Positions 17,059 through 24,872 of a stretch of 64,000 nt of DNA are shown piece by piece (position 1 is the first letter of the stretch; each line of letters begins with the position of its first letter). A model generated the notes under the pieces. That model searched no databases. It was not told the origin of the DNA and saw nothing but the letters and a program-made list of their open reading frames with translations. The DNA lies in NCBI RefSeq assembly GCF_014207255.1, contig NZ_JACHCZ010000008.1:1-64000 (forward strand), read 5' to 3'. Source of the stretch: Pseudomonas sp. JAI120 (GTDB lineage Bacteria; Pseudomonadota; Gammaproteobacteria; Pseudomonadales; Pseudomonadaceae). The translations under genes and the position numbers were made by a program.

Positions 17059-17090
17059 ATAAAAAAGCCGATCCAAGAATGGATCGGCTT
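17059..17090 (-). terminator. Rho-independent terminator of oprI
   Basis: On the minus strand, AAGCCGATCC, loop ATTCTT, GGATCGGCTT and then a T6 run form a 10-bp perfect stem, 22 bases after the oprI stop codon. Its strength fits a very highly expressed gene. Confidence 0.92.
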
Positions 17091-17111
17091 GATAACAATC
17101 CCGAGGGATTA

Positions 17112-17363
17112 TTACTTGCGGCTAGCTTTTTCAAGCATGCGCAGAGCGCGCTCGTTAGCTTCGTCAGCAGTCTGTTGTGCTTTTTGAGCAGCAGCCAGAG
17201 CTTCATCAGCTTTACGGTAGGCTTCGTCTGCACGGGCCTGGGAGCGAGCTGCTGCGTCTTCAGTTGCAGTCAGACGAGCTTCGGTTTCTTTGGAGACGCT
17301 GCTGCAACCGGTAGCCAGAACTGCGGCCAGAGCCAGAGCAGAGAATTTCAGAACGTTGTTCAT
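17112..17363 (-). CDS. oprI: Major outer membrane lipoprotein OprI
   Basis: An 83-residue lipoprotein, the pseudomonad equivalent of Braun's lipoprotein. The signal peptide ends LATGC, with lipidated Cys20. The mature part is a single alanine-rich coiled coil with 11-residue periodicity (ARADEAYRKADEALAAAQKA). The C-terminal lysine of ASRK is the usual point of attachment to peptidoglycan. The ATG at 17363 gives the canonical length; an upstream in-frame codon at 17378 would add five residues and is rejected. AAGGGGA lies ahead of the ATG. It is monocistronic with a strong terminator and lies tail-to-tail with the L,D-transpeptidase that could act on it. Confidence 0.97.
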   Translation of the reverse strand: MNNVLKFSALALAAVLATGCSSVSKETEARLTATEDAAARSQARADEAYRKADEALAAAQKAQQTADEANERALRMLEKASRK

Positions 17364-17972
17364 CGTGTTCCCCTTCAAGGACTTTCTATTAAATGGCTAC
17401 TCTCAGAGTGAGCTAATAGCCGGCGTACATACTACCCATTACTTGTAGTAAGTAAACTGACGTAGCGCAAGAAGCAAAAAAAATTCTTGTGCCGAATCTA
17501 TTTTGGCTAATCTTTTGGACATTTGTATAAAAACCGTACAGTTTTTTGCAGTCTGACGGAGGTTGGACCCAGGCTGAGAGGGCCGGCCCGCATGTGTTAA
17601 GCCTTGTAAATAGATGAAATTTTATATATCGAGGCTGACACTTTCGTTTGGCTGGCCTTTACCACGCTCCGCATCTTTTGTGCATGTAGAGGTGACTTTA
17701 AGAGCGCCTGTTCGTCTCAAGGTTCAACTGCCGGCAATGTTCAGGCTTTCGGTCACCGGTTGATCGAGGCCCTTTCTATATCCACCAGCGGCAGGGATGA
17801 CGGGTACGCCTTGAGCAATTACAGGATTGGTGCCTACTATTCCCTACGTGCTGGTTGTGAGCGCTCAAGGTTTTCTCGTTGTCGAAACCGGCACGGGGTG
17901 GCGTAGATGTTCCTTCGCCGGAAAAACATCGGTAAGGTAGGGGTCAGAATCCAAGACCCGCGAGGAGTAGTG
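17364..17972. other. 609-base intergenic stretch between oprI and the GNAT gene
   Basis: It holds the oprI promoter region (a possible minus-strand pair is -35 TTTACT at 17456-17451 and -10 TAGTAT at 17434-17429, 16 bases apart) and an AT-rich stretch near 17480-17550. No convincing coding frame, repeat or RNA gene was seen in about 17560-17950. In oprI loci a long untranslated upstream region is plausible, but nothing specific can be supported. Confidence 0.4.
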
Positions 17973-18254
17973 ATGAGCGAGGCGTTGTCCATCCACCATG
18001 ACCAGGCTGGTCATCAGTTCGAGACCAATGTGGACGGTCATCGTGCCTATCTGACCTATATGGACCTCGGGAAGCAGACCCTGGACATCTATCGGACCTT
18101 CGTGCCCAACGCACTGCGCGGCCGTGGCATTGCAGCTGCGTTGACCGAGGAAGCGTTGAAGTTTGCCGAAGAGCAAGGCTACACGGTGATCCCGTCGTGC
18201 TCCTATGTCGAACGCTACATGGAACGCCACCAGCGCCATGCCGCGAAGCTTTGA
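17973..18254 (+). CDS. GNAT family N-acetyltransferase (small, YidJ/COG2388 type)
   Basis: A 93-residue minimal acetyltransferase fold. The acetyl-CoA loop is in VPNALRGRGIAAALTEEALKFAEEQG (R-x-x-G-x-G/A), and the C-terminal CSYVERYMERH is characteristic of this small group, where a Cys-rich strand ends the fold. The start at 17973 (MSEALSI) is chosen because GAGGAG precedes it; the frame opens further upstream at 17907 without a site. The substrate is unknown. A bidirectional terminator separates it from aroF. Confidence 0.85.
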   Translation: MSEALSIHHDQAGHQFETNVDGHRAYLTYMDLGKQTLDIYRTFVPNALRGRGIAAALTEEALKFAEEQGYTVIPSCSYVERYMERHQRHAAKL

Positions 18255-18272
18255 GGCATAAAACGCAGGATG

Positions 18273-18304
18273 AAAAACGCCGGGCTCAGCCCGGCGTTTT
18301 TGTG
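18273..18304. terminator. Bidirectional rho-independent terminator between the GNAT gene and aroF
   Basis: AAAAACGCCGGGCT, then CA, then GCCCGGCGTTTTT: a perfect stem flanked by A and T runs, serving both converging genes. Confidence 0.9.
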
Positions 18305-18326
18305 TGCGCATACTTCAGATACAGGT

Positions 18327-19403
18327 TCAGGTGCGTTTGCGTTTCGGCAATACGTCCTTGAGCTTGGCGTGCATGCTGCGCAGGGTATTTTCGGTGGCGG
18401 ACCAGTCGATGCAGGCATCGGTGATCGACACGCCGTACTGCAAGTCGGCCAGGTCCTTTGGAATCGCCTGGCAACCCCAGTTCAAGTGGCTCTCGACCAT
18501 CAGGCCGATAATCGACTGATTGCCTTCGAGGATCTGGTTGGCCACGTTTTCCATCACCAGCGGCTGCAGGGCCGGGTCCTTGTTGGAGTTGGCGTGGCTG
18601 CAGTCGACCATGATGTTCGGCTTGATCTTGGCCTTGTTCAACGCCTGCTCGCAGAGCGCAACGCTGACCGAGTCATAGTTGGGCTTGCCATTGCCGCCGC
18701 GCAACACCACGTGACCGTAGGCATTGCCCTTGGTGGTGACGATGGAGACGCCGCCTTCCTGGTTGATACCCAGGAAACGGTGAGGACTGGAGACCGATTG
18801 CAGCGCGTTGATCGCCACGGTCAGGCCGCCGTCGGTGCCGTTCTTGAAGCCTACGGCCGAAGACAGACCGGATGCCATTTCGCGGTGGGTCTGCGACTCG
18901 GTGGTGCGCGCGCCGATGGCCGACCAGCTGATCAGGTCCTGCAGGTACTGCGGGGAAATCGGGTCGAGGGCTTCGGTGGCAGTGGGCAGGCCCATTTCGG
19001 CCAGGTCCAGCAGCAATTTCCGACCGATGTGCAAACCGTCCTGGATCTTGAACGAGTCGTCCAGGTACGGGTCGTTGATCAAGCCTTTCCAGCCGACGGT
19101 GGTACGCGGTTTCTCGAAATAGACGCGCATCACCAGGTACAAGGTGTCGGACACTTCTGCCGCCAGTACTTTTAGGCGCTCGGCGTATTCGTGAGCAGCC
19201 TTGAGGTCGTGGATCGAGCAAGGCCCGATCACGACGAAGAGGCGGTGGTCGGTGCCATCGAGAATGTCACGGATGACTTCGCGGCCCTTGGTGACGGTCT
19301 GCAGGGCAGCGTCGCTTAAAGGGATTTCGCGCTTGAGCTGATCGGGTGTGATCAGGGTCTCGTTGGATTCGACGTTTAGGTCATTGATCGGTAAATCAGC
19401 CAT
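18327..19403 (-). CDS. aroF: 3-deoxy-7-phosphoheptulonate (DAHP) synthase, type I
   Basis: First enzyme of the shikimate pathway, condensing PEP with erythrose 4-phosphate. It has 358 residues from the ATG at 19403 (MADLPINDLNVESNETL). Type I motifs are visible: FVVIGPCSIHD, RVYFEKPRTTVGWKGLINDP, and the metal-binding VDCSHANSNKD. This length and N-terminal extension match the feedback-regulated AroFGH family; which amino acid inhibits this isozyme cannot be told from sequence. The frame extends upstream of 19403 without homology. A second, unrelated type II DAHP synthase lies at 33323-34669. Confidence 0.93.
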   Translation of the reverse strand: MADLPINDLNVESNETLITPDQLKREIPLSDAALQTVTKGREVIRDILDGTDHRLFVVIGPCSIHDLKAAHEYAERLKVLAAEVSDTLYLVMRVYFEKPRTTVGWKGLINDPYLDDSFKIQDGLHIGRKLLLDLAEMGLPTATEALDPISPQYLQDLISWSAIGARTTESQTHREMASGLSSAVGFKNGTDGGLTVAINALQSVSSPHRFLGINQEGGVSIVTTKGNAYGHVVLRGGNGKPNYDSVSVALCEQALNKAKIKPNIMVDCSHANSNKDPALQPLVMENVANQILEGNQSIIGLMVESHLNWGCQAIPKDLADLQYGVSITDACIDWSATENTLRSMHAKLKDVLPKRKRT

Positions 19404-19533
19404 CGTGTTACTCGCCAGGGTCACGGGTGCCGGCCGCCAGCCATCCCCGTGCGGCGGGCACAGCATGATTGGAATACAGGGGGGAGGAACCTTAGCGCGT
19501 AACACGGGCCCGCGACAATGGGCAAAGCCCGCT

Positions 19534-19968
19534 TTAATCCCGCGCTGGTCGCACAAATGTCTCATGGGAGAACTCGCCCGCATGGCGCGCCACCCACTCA
19601 CGGGCCAGGGCTTCGAGTTGCTGCGGGGTCGGTTCGGCATCTTCATGCTGGCGGCAGTAGCGCTCTATCCGGCATGCTTGCTCACCCATTCGCGCACCGA
19701 ACAACGCATGTTCATCGGTAAACGAAATGCCCACGCGGTAGCCGTTTTCCACCTTGCGACACCACGCCACATAACCTGGATAGCGGGCGCTGGCGCCCAG
19801 GGAGGGAATGAGCAGATCAACGGCCGTGCCCTGGCGCCACGCGCGCGGCCAATTGCAGGCGACGCCGCCCAGGCCGATAGTGAGCAGGCGTTGGCGGGGG
19901 ATGGCAGGAGAGGGGCGTTGGATTAACTCGACAGCGACATCATCAGGGTGAGGTAAAAAACGACCCAT
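19534..19968 (-). CDS. PilZ domain-like protein with degenerate c-di-GMP motifs
   Basis: A 144-residue protein, all of which is a PilZ-like barrel plus a C-terminal helix. The RxxxR element is weak (IPRQRLLTIG), and the usual D/NxSxxG is replaced by TIGLGGVAC. The later strands (YVAWCRKVENGYRVGISF) match PilZ well. It may therefore be a PilZ protein that does not bind c-di-GMP in the standard way. The ATG at 19968 shares the palindrome CATG with the start of the divergent thioredoxin-like gene, so the two genes overlap at their start codons. Confidence 0.75.
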   Translation of the reverse strand: MGRFLPHPDDVAVELIQRPSPAIPRQRLLTIGLGGVACNWPRAWRQGTAVDLLIPSLGASARYPGYVAWCRKVENGYRVGISFTDEHALFGARMGEQACRIERYCRQHEDAEPTPQQLEALAREWVARHAGEFSHETFVRPARD

Positions 19969-20353
19969 GTACACGGACTCCGAGCACCGTCCAGTTGACG
20001 GCGGTGGCAGCAGTATAGTGAAGGAACTGGAATTGACCGACCTGGATATTGACCAGCAATTGTTGGGATTGCCAGGTATTTCGCTGGTGGTGTTCACCAG
20101 CGTGGGGTGTTCCAGTTGCCGTTGGGCGCGCCAGCAATTGCCGGGCTGGCGTTTGCCGGTGGACCGCGTGTGCTGGGTGGATGCCGGGCACAACGGCGGT
20201 GCGGTCGAACGCTACCAGATCTTTCATTTGCCGGCGTTGTTTGTGGTGTGCGAGGGTCAATTCTTCGGGCAGATACAGACACGCCTTACGCCTGCTGACA
20301 CCTGCGAAGCAGTAAAAATAGCGCTTACCCGCGCCCCGGAGGATTTGCCATGA
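19967..20353 (+). CDS. Thioredoxin-like protein with CSSC motif
   Basis: A 128-residue thioredoxin fold: VVFTSVGCSSCRWARQQLPG supplies the redox pair, and the cis-Pro loop is in FHLPALFV. The first 17 residues (to GTG at 20018) are Gly-rich and may not belong to the protein; GTG 20018 is an alternative start giving 111 residues. The stop overlaps the panE-like start by four bases (ATGA). The conserved-looking order is PilZ, thioredoxin-like, panE-like, nucleotidase, usp, cysB. The partner substrate is unknown. Confidence 0.75.
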   Translation: MYTDSEHRPVDGGGSSIVKELELTDLDIDQQLLGLPGISLVVFTSVGCSSCRWARQQLPGWRLPVDRVCWVDAGHNGGAVERYQIFHLPALFVVCEGQFFGQIQTRLTPADTCEAVKIALTRAPEDLP

Positions 20354-21312
20354 CTGCACTTGCACCCCAGACGCCACGTATCGGCATTATCGGAACCGGC
20401 GCCATTGGTGGCTTCTATGGAGTGATGCTGGCACGCGCGGGCTTCGACGTGCACTTCCTGCTGCGCAGCGAATACGCGGCGGTCAGCGAGCACGGCCTGC
20501 GCGTCAATAGCAGTGTGCATGGCAATCTGCTGCTGCACCCGGTGCAGGCCTACGCCCGTGCCGCGGACATGCCGCCGTGCGACTGGCTGCTGGTGGGCAC
20601 CAAGTCCACGGGCAATGTCGAGCTGGCCCCGACCCTCGCCCAGGTCGCGGCGCCGGACGCCAAGGTGGTGTTGCTGCAAAACGGCCTGGATGTCGAAGAC
20701 AGTCTGCGTGAACACCTGCCGCCATCGCTGCATCTACTGGGCGGGCTGTGCTACATCGGCGTACACCGCTCTGCACCTGGCGTCGTCGAACATCAGGCGT
20801 TGGGCCGGGTCAACCTGGGCTACCACAGCGGCACGGCGGCCAACGATGAGAGCTGCCAGAAGGCTATTGTCGAAGCCGGCGCTGCGTTGTTTCATAAGGC
20901 CGGCATCGAATCCCAAGCCATGGCCAATGTGCATCAGGCCCGCTGGCACAAGCTGGTGTGGAACGTCCCCTACAACGGCCTCTCGGTGTTGCTGGGCGCG
21001 GGCACCACGGCGATGATGGCGGACCAATCCAGCCGTGAGCTGATCCAGGCGCTGATGGCCGAAGTGGTGCAGGGCGCCCATGCCTGTGGCCATGAAATTC
21101 CCGGCAGTTACGCCGAGCAGATGTTCGCCATGACGGAAACCATGGACGATTACCTGCCCAGCATGTACCACGACCATGTGCACAAACGCCCGCTGGAACT
21201 GGCGGCGATCTATGCGCGACCGCTCGCTGCCGCCAAGGCCGCGGGTTGCGAATTGCCGCGAATGCAGGCGCTGTACCAGGCCTTGAGTTTTATTGATCGG
21301 CATAACCGCTGA
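20350..21312 (+). CDS. panE: 2-dehydropantoate 2-reductase-like protein
   Basis: An NADPH-dependent ketopantoate reductase (pantothenate pathway) or a close paralogue; 320 residues. The N-terminal Rossmann motif is GIIGTGAIGGFYG, the catalytic Lys region is ARWHKLVWNVPYNGL, and the C-terminal ApbA domain contains EIPGSYAEQMFAMTETMDDY. The family has many paralogues acting on other 2-keto acids, and no panB/panC neighbours are here, so the physiological substrate is uncertain. It is translationally coupled to the thioredoxin-like gene and followed 15 bases later by the nucleotidase. Confidence 0.85.
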   Translation: MTALAPQTPRIGIIGTGAIGGFYGVMLARAGFDVHFLLRSEYAAVSEHGLRVNSSVHGNLLLHPVQAYARAADMPPCDWLLVGTKSTGNVELAPTLAQVAAPDAKVVLLQNGLDVEDSLREHLPPSLHLLGGLCYIGVHRSAPGVVEHQALGRVNLGYHSGTAANDESCQKAIVEAGAALFHKAGIESQAMANVHQARWHKLVWNVPYNGLSVLLGAGTTAMMADQSSRELIQALMAEVVQGAHACGHEIPGSYAEQMFAMTETMDDYLPSMYHDHVHKRPLELAAIYARPLAAAKAAGCELPRMQALYQALSFIDRHNR

Positions 21313-21327
21313 TTCGGGGGACGTACC

Positions 21328-22245
21328 ATGGCAAAGGGATTGGGCGACAAACTGGTGCTGGCGATTTCTTCGCGGGCGCTGTTCGACCTGAGCGACAGCC
21401 ACAAGGTCTACCTGGCCCAAGGGGTGGAGGCCTACCGTAAATATCAGATCGAACACGAGGAAGAGACCCTTGAGCCCGGTGACGCCTTTCCGCTGGTCAA
21501 GAAGCTGCTGAGCCTCAATGCCAGCCTGGGCCGTGCTCGGGTCGAGGTGGTACTGGTATCGCGTAACAGTGCCGACACCGGCCTGCGTGTATTCAACTCG
21601 ATTCAGCACTACGGCCTGGATATTTCCCGTGCCGCTTTCGTAGGCGGACGTAGTCCTTATCCTTATTTAGCTGCGTTTGGCTGCCATCTGTTTCTTTCCA
21701 CCCATGCTGAAGATGCACGCAGTGCCCTCGATGCCGGCTTTGCCGCCGCGACGATTCTGTCGGGCGGTCCGCGCCGGGCGTCCAGCGAGGAGCTGCGGAT
21801 CGCCTTTGACGGTGACGCGGTGCTGTTCTCCGATGAGTCGGAGCGCGTGTATCAGGCCGGCGGGTTGGAGGCGTTCCAGGCCAGCGAGCGCGAGTCGGCG
21901 CGGCAACCTTTGCACGGCGGTCCCTTCAAGGGGTTCCTGGCGGCACTCAACTTGTTGCAGCGTGAGTTTCCAGACGAGGCCTGCCCGATCCGCACAGCCT
22001 TGGTCACCGCCCGTTCGGCGCCTTCTCACGAGCGGGTGATTCGTACCTTGCGTGAGTGGGATATCCGACTGGATGAGTCATTGTTTCTCGGCGGCCTGGA
22101 GAAGTCCGCATTCCTGGAGGCGTTTGCCGCTGATGTGTTTTTCGATGACCAGGCCGGGCATTGCGAGAAGGCCCGGGAGGTGGTGGCCACCGGGCATGTG
22201 CCCCATGGCATCAGTAACGAGGTGAGGATTCAGGCCGAGAGTTAG
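21328..22245 (+). CDS. 5'-nucleotidase, cytosolic type I family
   Basis: A 305-residue protein of the cytosolic 5'-nucleotidase (NT5C1-like, Pfam 5-nucleotidase) family that hydrolyses nucleoside 5'-monophosphates. Family motifs include VLAISSRALFDLSDSH, RNSADTGLRVFNSIQHYGL, and the HAD-like acidic block IAFDGDAVLFSDESERV, with FFDDQAGHCE towards the C-terminus. Full family length. GGGGGAC precedes the ATG. It sits in a probable co-transcribed run with the panE-like gene. Confidence 0.88.
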   Translation: MAKGLGDKLVLAISSRALFDLSDSHKVYLAQGVEAYRKYQIEHEEETLEPGDAFPLVKKLLSLNASLGRARVEVVLVSRNSADTGLRVFNSIQHYGLDISRAAFVGGRSPYPYLAAFGCHLFLSTHAEDARSALDAGFAAATILSGGPRRASSEELRIAFDGDAVLFSDESERVYQAGGLEAFQASERESARQPLHGGPFKGFLAALNLLQREFPDEACPIRTALVTARSAPSHERVIRTLREWDIRLDESLFLGGLEKSAFLEAFAADVFFDDQAGHCEKAREVVATGHVPHGISNEVRIQAES

Positions 22246-22298
22246 GGGCGCTGCTAAGCTCATTCAATCTCCTCCATTCCGGCTGTCCAGGAGGTTTT

Positions 22299-22799
22299 AT
22301 GATTCGTTCGATGCTGTACGCCACGGACCTTGGTCTGTATGCGCCGTATGTGATGCAACATGCACTGGCGCTGGCGCGGACGTTCAAGGCTGACCTGTAT
22401 GTGATTCACGCGGTTGAACCGATTGGGCTGTTCGCCGAATCGGTGTTGCAGAGCTACCTTGATGAACAGGCCTTGAGTGAGTGGCAGACCCAGGGTTTGA
22501 GCACGGTGATGGCGACTATCGAGCAGCGGGTGCTCGACAGCTTTCGCGAGGAGTTGGGAGAGGGTGAGCAGGATTTGAAGTTGATCCGCTCGGTACGGGT
22601 GATCCAGGGGGACCCGTGTGAGGTGATTCTCGACCAGTTGCGCAAACTGTCCGTCGACCTGCTGATCGTCGGCAGTCACAGCCATGCCGCGGCGGCCGCC
22701 ACACCGCTTGGGCGCACCGCTGCACGGGTGCTGCAGCTGTCTAACGTGCCGGTTTATCTGGTGCCTTCCTTACAGCGTCGACGCAGCGATGACGTGTGA
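22299..22799 (+). CDS. Universal stress protein (UspA family)
   Basis: A 166-residue protein with a single Usp domain. The N-terminal strand is MLYATDLGLYAPYVMQHAL and the C-terminal ATP-type loop is LLIVGSHSHAAAAATPLGRTAARVLQLSNVPVYLVP, where the G-x2-G-x9-G(S/T) pattern is only partly kept. Nucleotide binding is therefore uncertain. AGGAGG precedes the ATG. It lies between the nucleotidase and cysB. Confidence 0.9.
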   Translation: MIRSMLYATDLGLYAPYVMQHALALARTFKADLYVIHAVEPIGLFAESVLQSYLDEQALSEWQTQGLSTVMATIEQRVLDSFREELGEGEQDLKLIRSVRVIQGDPCEVILDQLRKLSVDLLIVGSHSHAAAAATPLGRTAARVLQLSNVPVYLVPSLQRRRSDDV

Positions 22800-22903
22800 G
22801 GGATAGAAAATGATAAAAGGTTCTAGATTTATCTGTCTAACCTTTAATATAGTTATATACCGTCGCTGATACCCACGGCGTCTACCTGCTTTGAGGGATA
22901 CAT

Positions 22904-23878
22904 ATGAAGCTTCAACAACTGCGCTACATCTGGGAAGTGGCGCACCACGACCTCAACGTTTCCGCTACCGCTCAAAGCCTTTACACCTCGCAACCGGGTA
23001 TCAGCAAGCAGATCCGCCTGCTCGAAGACGAGTTGGGCGTCGAAGTGTTCGCGCGCAGCGGCAAGCACCTCACCCGTGTCACCCCGGCCGGTGAACGCAT
23101 CATCACCACCGCCGGCGAGATCCTGCGCAAAGTCGAGAGCATCAAGCAGATCGCCCAGGAGTTCTCCAACGAGAAGAAAGGCACCCTGTCGATTGCCACT
23201 ACCCACACCCAGGCGCGTTATGCGTTGCCGCCGGTAATCCGTGATTTTATCAAGCAATACCCGGACGTCGCGCTGCACATGCACCAGGGTTCACCGATGC
23301 AGATCGCCGAGATGGCCGCTGACGGCACCGTCGATTTCGCCATCGCCACCGAAGCCCTGGAGCTGTTCGGTGACCTGGTGATGATGCCGTGCTACCGCTG
23401 GAACCGTTGTGTCGTCGTGCCCCAAGGCCACCCATTGGCCAAGTTGCCGAAGCTGACCCTGGAAGCCCTGGCCGAATACCCGATCGTGACCTACGTCTTC
23501 GGTTTCACCGGCCGCTCCAAGCTCGACGAAGCCTTCAGCCATCGGGGCCTGACGCCGAAAGTGGTGTTCACCGCCGCCGACGCCGACGTCATCAAGACCT
23601 ATGTTCGCCTGGGCCTGGGCGTGGGTATCGTTGCCAAGATGGCAGTCGATACCAACCTCGATAAAGACTTGGTGGTGCTCGATGCCAGTGAGCTGTTCGA
23701 GTCCAGCGTGACCAAGATCGGCTTCCGTCGTGGCACCTTCCTGCGGGGCTTCATGTGCGACTTCATCGAGAAGTTCGCGCCGCACCTGACCCGTGAAGTC
23801 ATGGCCAAGGCGATCCAGTGCCACAACAAACAGGAACTGGAAGAGCTGTTCGACGGCGTGGAATTGCCCGTCCATTAA
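22904..23878 (+). CDS. cysB: LysR-type regulator CysB of sulfur assimilation
   Basis: A 324-residue protein of canonical length and sequence. An N-terminal winged HTH (MKLQQLRYIWEVAHHDLNVS, then QPGISKQIRLLEDELGVEVFAR) precedes the inducer domain with TTHTQARYALPPVI. In enteric bacteria and Pseudomonas CysB responds to N-acetylserine and sulfate and activates cys genes. The upstream 104 bases are AT-rich (TTTAATATAG, TATATAC) and contain its promoter. It converges with the GreA-like gene with only a 5-base gap. Confidence 0.97.
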   Translation: MKLQQLRYIWEVAHHDLNVSATAQSLYTSQPGISKQIRLLEDELGVEVFARSGKHLTRVTPAGERIITTAGEILRKVESIKQIAQEFSNEKKGTLSIATTHTQARYALPPVIRDFIKQYPDVALHMHQGSPMQIAEMAADGTVDFAIATEALELFGDLVMMPCYRWNRCVVVPQGHPLAKLPKLTLEALAEYPIVTYVFGFTGRSKLDEAFSHRGLTPKVVFTAADADVIKTYVRLGLGVGIVAKMAVDTNLDKDLVVLDASELFESSVTKIGFRRGTFLRGFMCDFIEKFAPHLTREVMAKAIQCHNKQELEELFDGVELPVH

Positions 23879-23883
23879 GGGGG

Positions 23884-24366
23884 TTATTTGGCCTCGGTAA
23901 CCGTAAAGTGTTGCCGGGCGCCTGCCACCAGAATCTCCACCTCATCCCCTTCGAACTTGCCCAGCAGGCTTTTGCCCAAGGGTGAGCGTGGGGTGATGAC
24001 GGTCACCGGTTGCCCGACCACGTCCACCTTCAAACCCGCTGCATCCGGTGCCAGGAACAGCCACTGCTGGCGGCCGTTCTCGTCTTCCAGGCCCAGCAGT
24101 GTGCCGACTTCTATGCCACGTTGATCATCGTACCCACGCAGAGGAAGGTTCTGGCACAGCACCAGCGCCTGCTTGATTTCCTCGACGCGCTTGGCTTGTC
24201 CGGCTGCCAGATAAGACGCCTCCAGCCCGAGGGTGTCGTATTTGTTCTCGGCGATATTTTCTTCGTGGGTTGCGGTTTCGTAGGCGGTCTGGGCGGCGCG
24301 CCGGGCGATGTCGAGGTCGGCGGTGAGCTTTTCCAGGATCAACTGGTGAACAGCGTGTTTATTCAT
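23884..24366 (-). CDS. GreA/GreB-family transcription elongation factor-like protein
   Basis: A 160-residue protein with a short N-terminal coiled coil (residues about 5-75, ETATHEENIAENKYDTLGLE) and a C-terminal Gre/FKBP-like domain (VITPRSPLGKSLLGKFEGDEVEI). It lacks the GDRSENADY tip motif of true GreA and GreB, so cleavage stimulation is doubtful; such proteins may act as secondary-channel binders of the Rnk/GreA-like kind. The start is taken as the ATG at 24366; ATGs at 24372 and 24375 are also in frame, and the latter overlaps the stop of the upstream gene. Confidence 0.8.
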   Translation of the reverse strand: MNKHAVHQLILEKLTADLDIARRAAQTAYETATHEENIAENKYDTLGLEASYLAAGQAKRVEEIKQALVLCQNLPLRGYDDQRGIEVGTLLGLEDENGRQQWLFLAPDAAGLKVDVVGQPVTVITPRSPLGKSLLGKFEGDEVEILVAGARQHFTVTEAK

Positions 24367-24371
24367 GGTCA

Positions 24372-24740
24372 TCAATCGCAGAATTGCAGGACATTGGCCC
24401 GGGTCTTTTCATTCGGTGCGTTCTGGTCCTGCTGCAGCCAAAACTGGCATTTTGGGTTGGACAGGTTGCGTGCGTTGTTGCGGGCCTGGTCCAGGGCCTG
24501 CTGTTGTTCCTGCTTCTGCAGGTTCTGTTGGTACTGCTCGAACATACGGTTCGGCGGCTCCAGCGCAACCGGTGCAGGTTTACCCAGTTGCTGAACGGCC
24601 TGGGCTACAGGCGCCAGGCTTTGCGGGAACAGATAGCGCGACGCCAGCCAGGTGGTCAGTGCAATGGCGATAAACCCCAGCCACACCCCCAGGGCAATGG
24701 CGAGCGTGAGTTTGGGCAGCGACAACGAGCGATCAGACAT
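24372..24740 (-). CDS. Hypothetical single-pass membrane protein
   Basis: A 122-residue protein. A short cytoplasmic N-terminus is followed by a membrane helix at about residues 10-33 (LAIALGVWLGFIAIALTTWLA) and a periplasmic Gln-rich helical segment (EQYQQNLQKQEQQQALDQAR), ending with two cysteines (KCQFWLQQ ... QFCD) that could form a disulfide. The start at 24740 has a perfect AGGAGG. It is co-oriented with and nearly overlaps the GreA-like gene. Function unknown. Confidence 0.75.
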   Translation of the reverse strand: MSDRSLSLPKLTLAIALGVWLGFIAIALTTWLASRYLFPQSLAPVAQAVQQLGKPAPVALEPPNRMFEQYQQNLQKQEQQQALDQARNNARNLSNPKCQFWLQQDQNAPNEKTRANVLQFCD

Positions 24741-24872
24741 GATGGCCTCCTGGCAGGCATTAACGGCATGGCGGCGATTGTCGCACAGCCACTGTGCAGA
24801 ATAATCGCGATCAAGCCTTCTGCATCGGCGCATTTATGCGGACAATCGAGCCTTTGAGCGTTGGAGCCCGGA

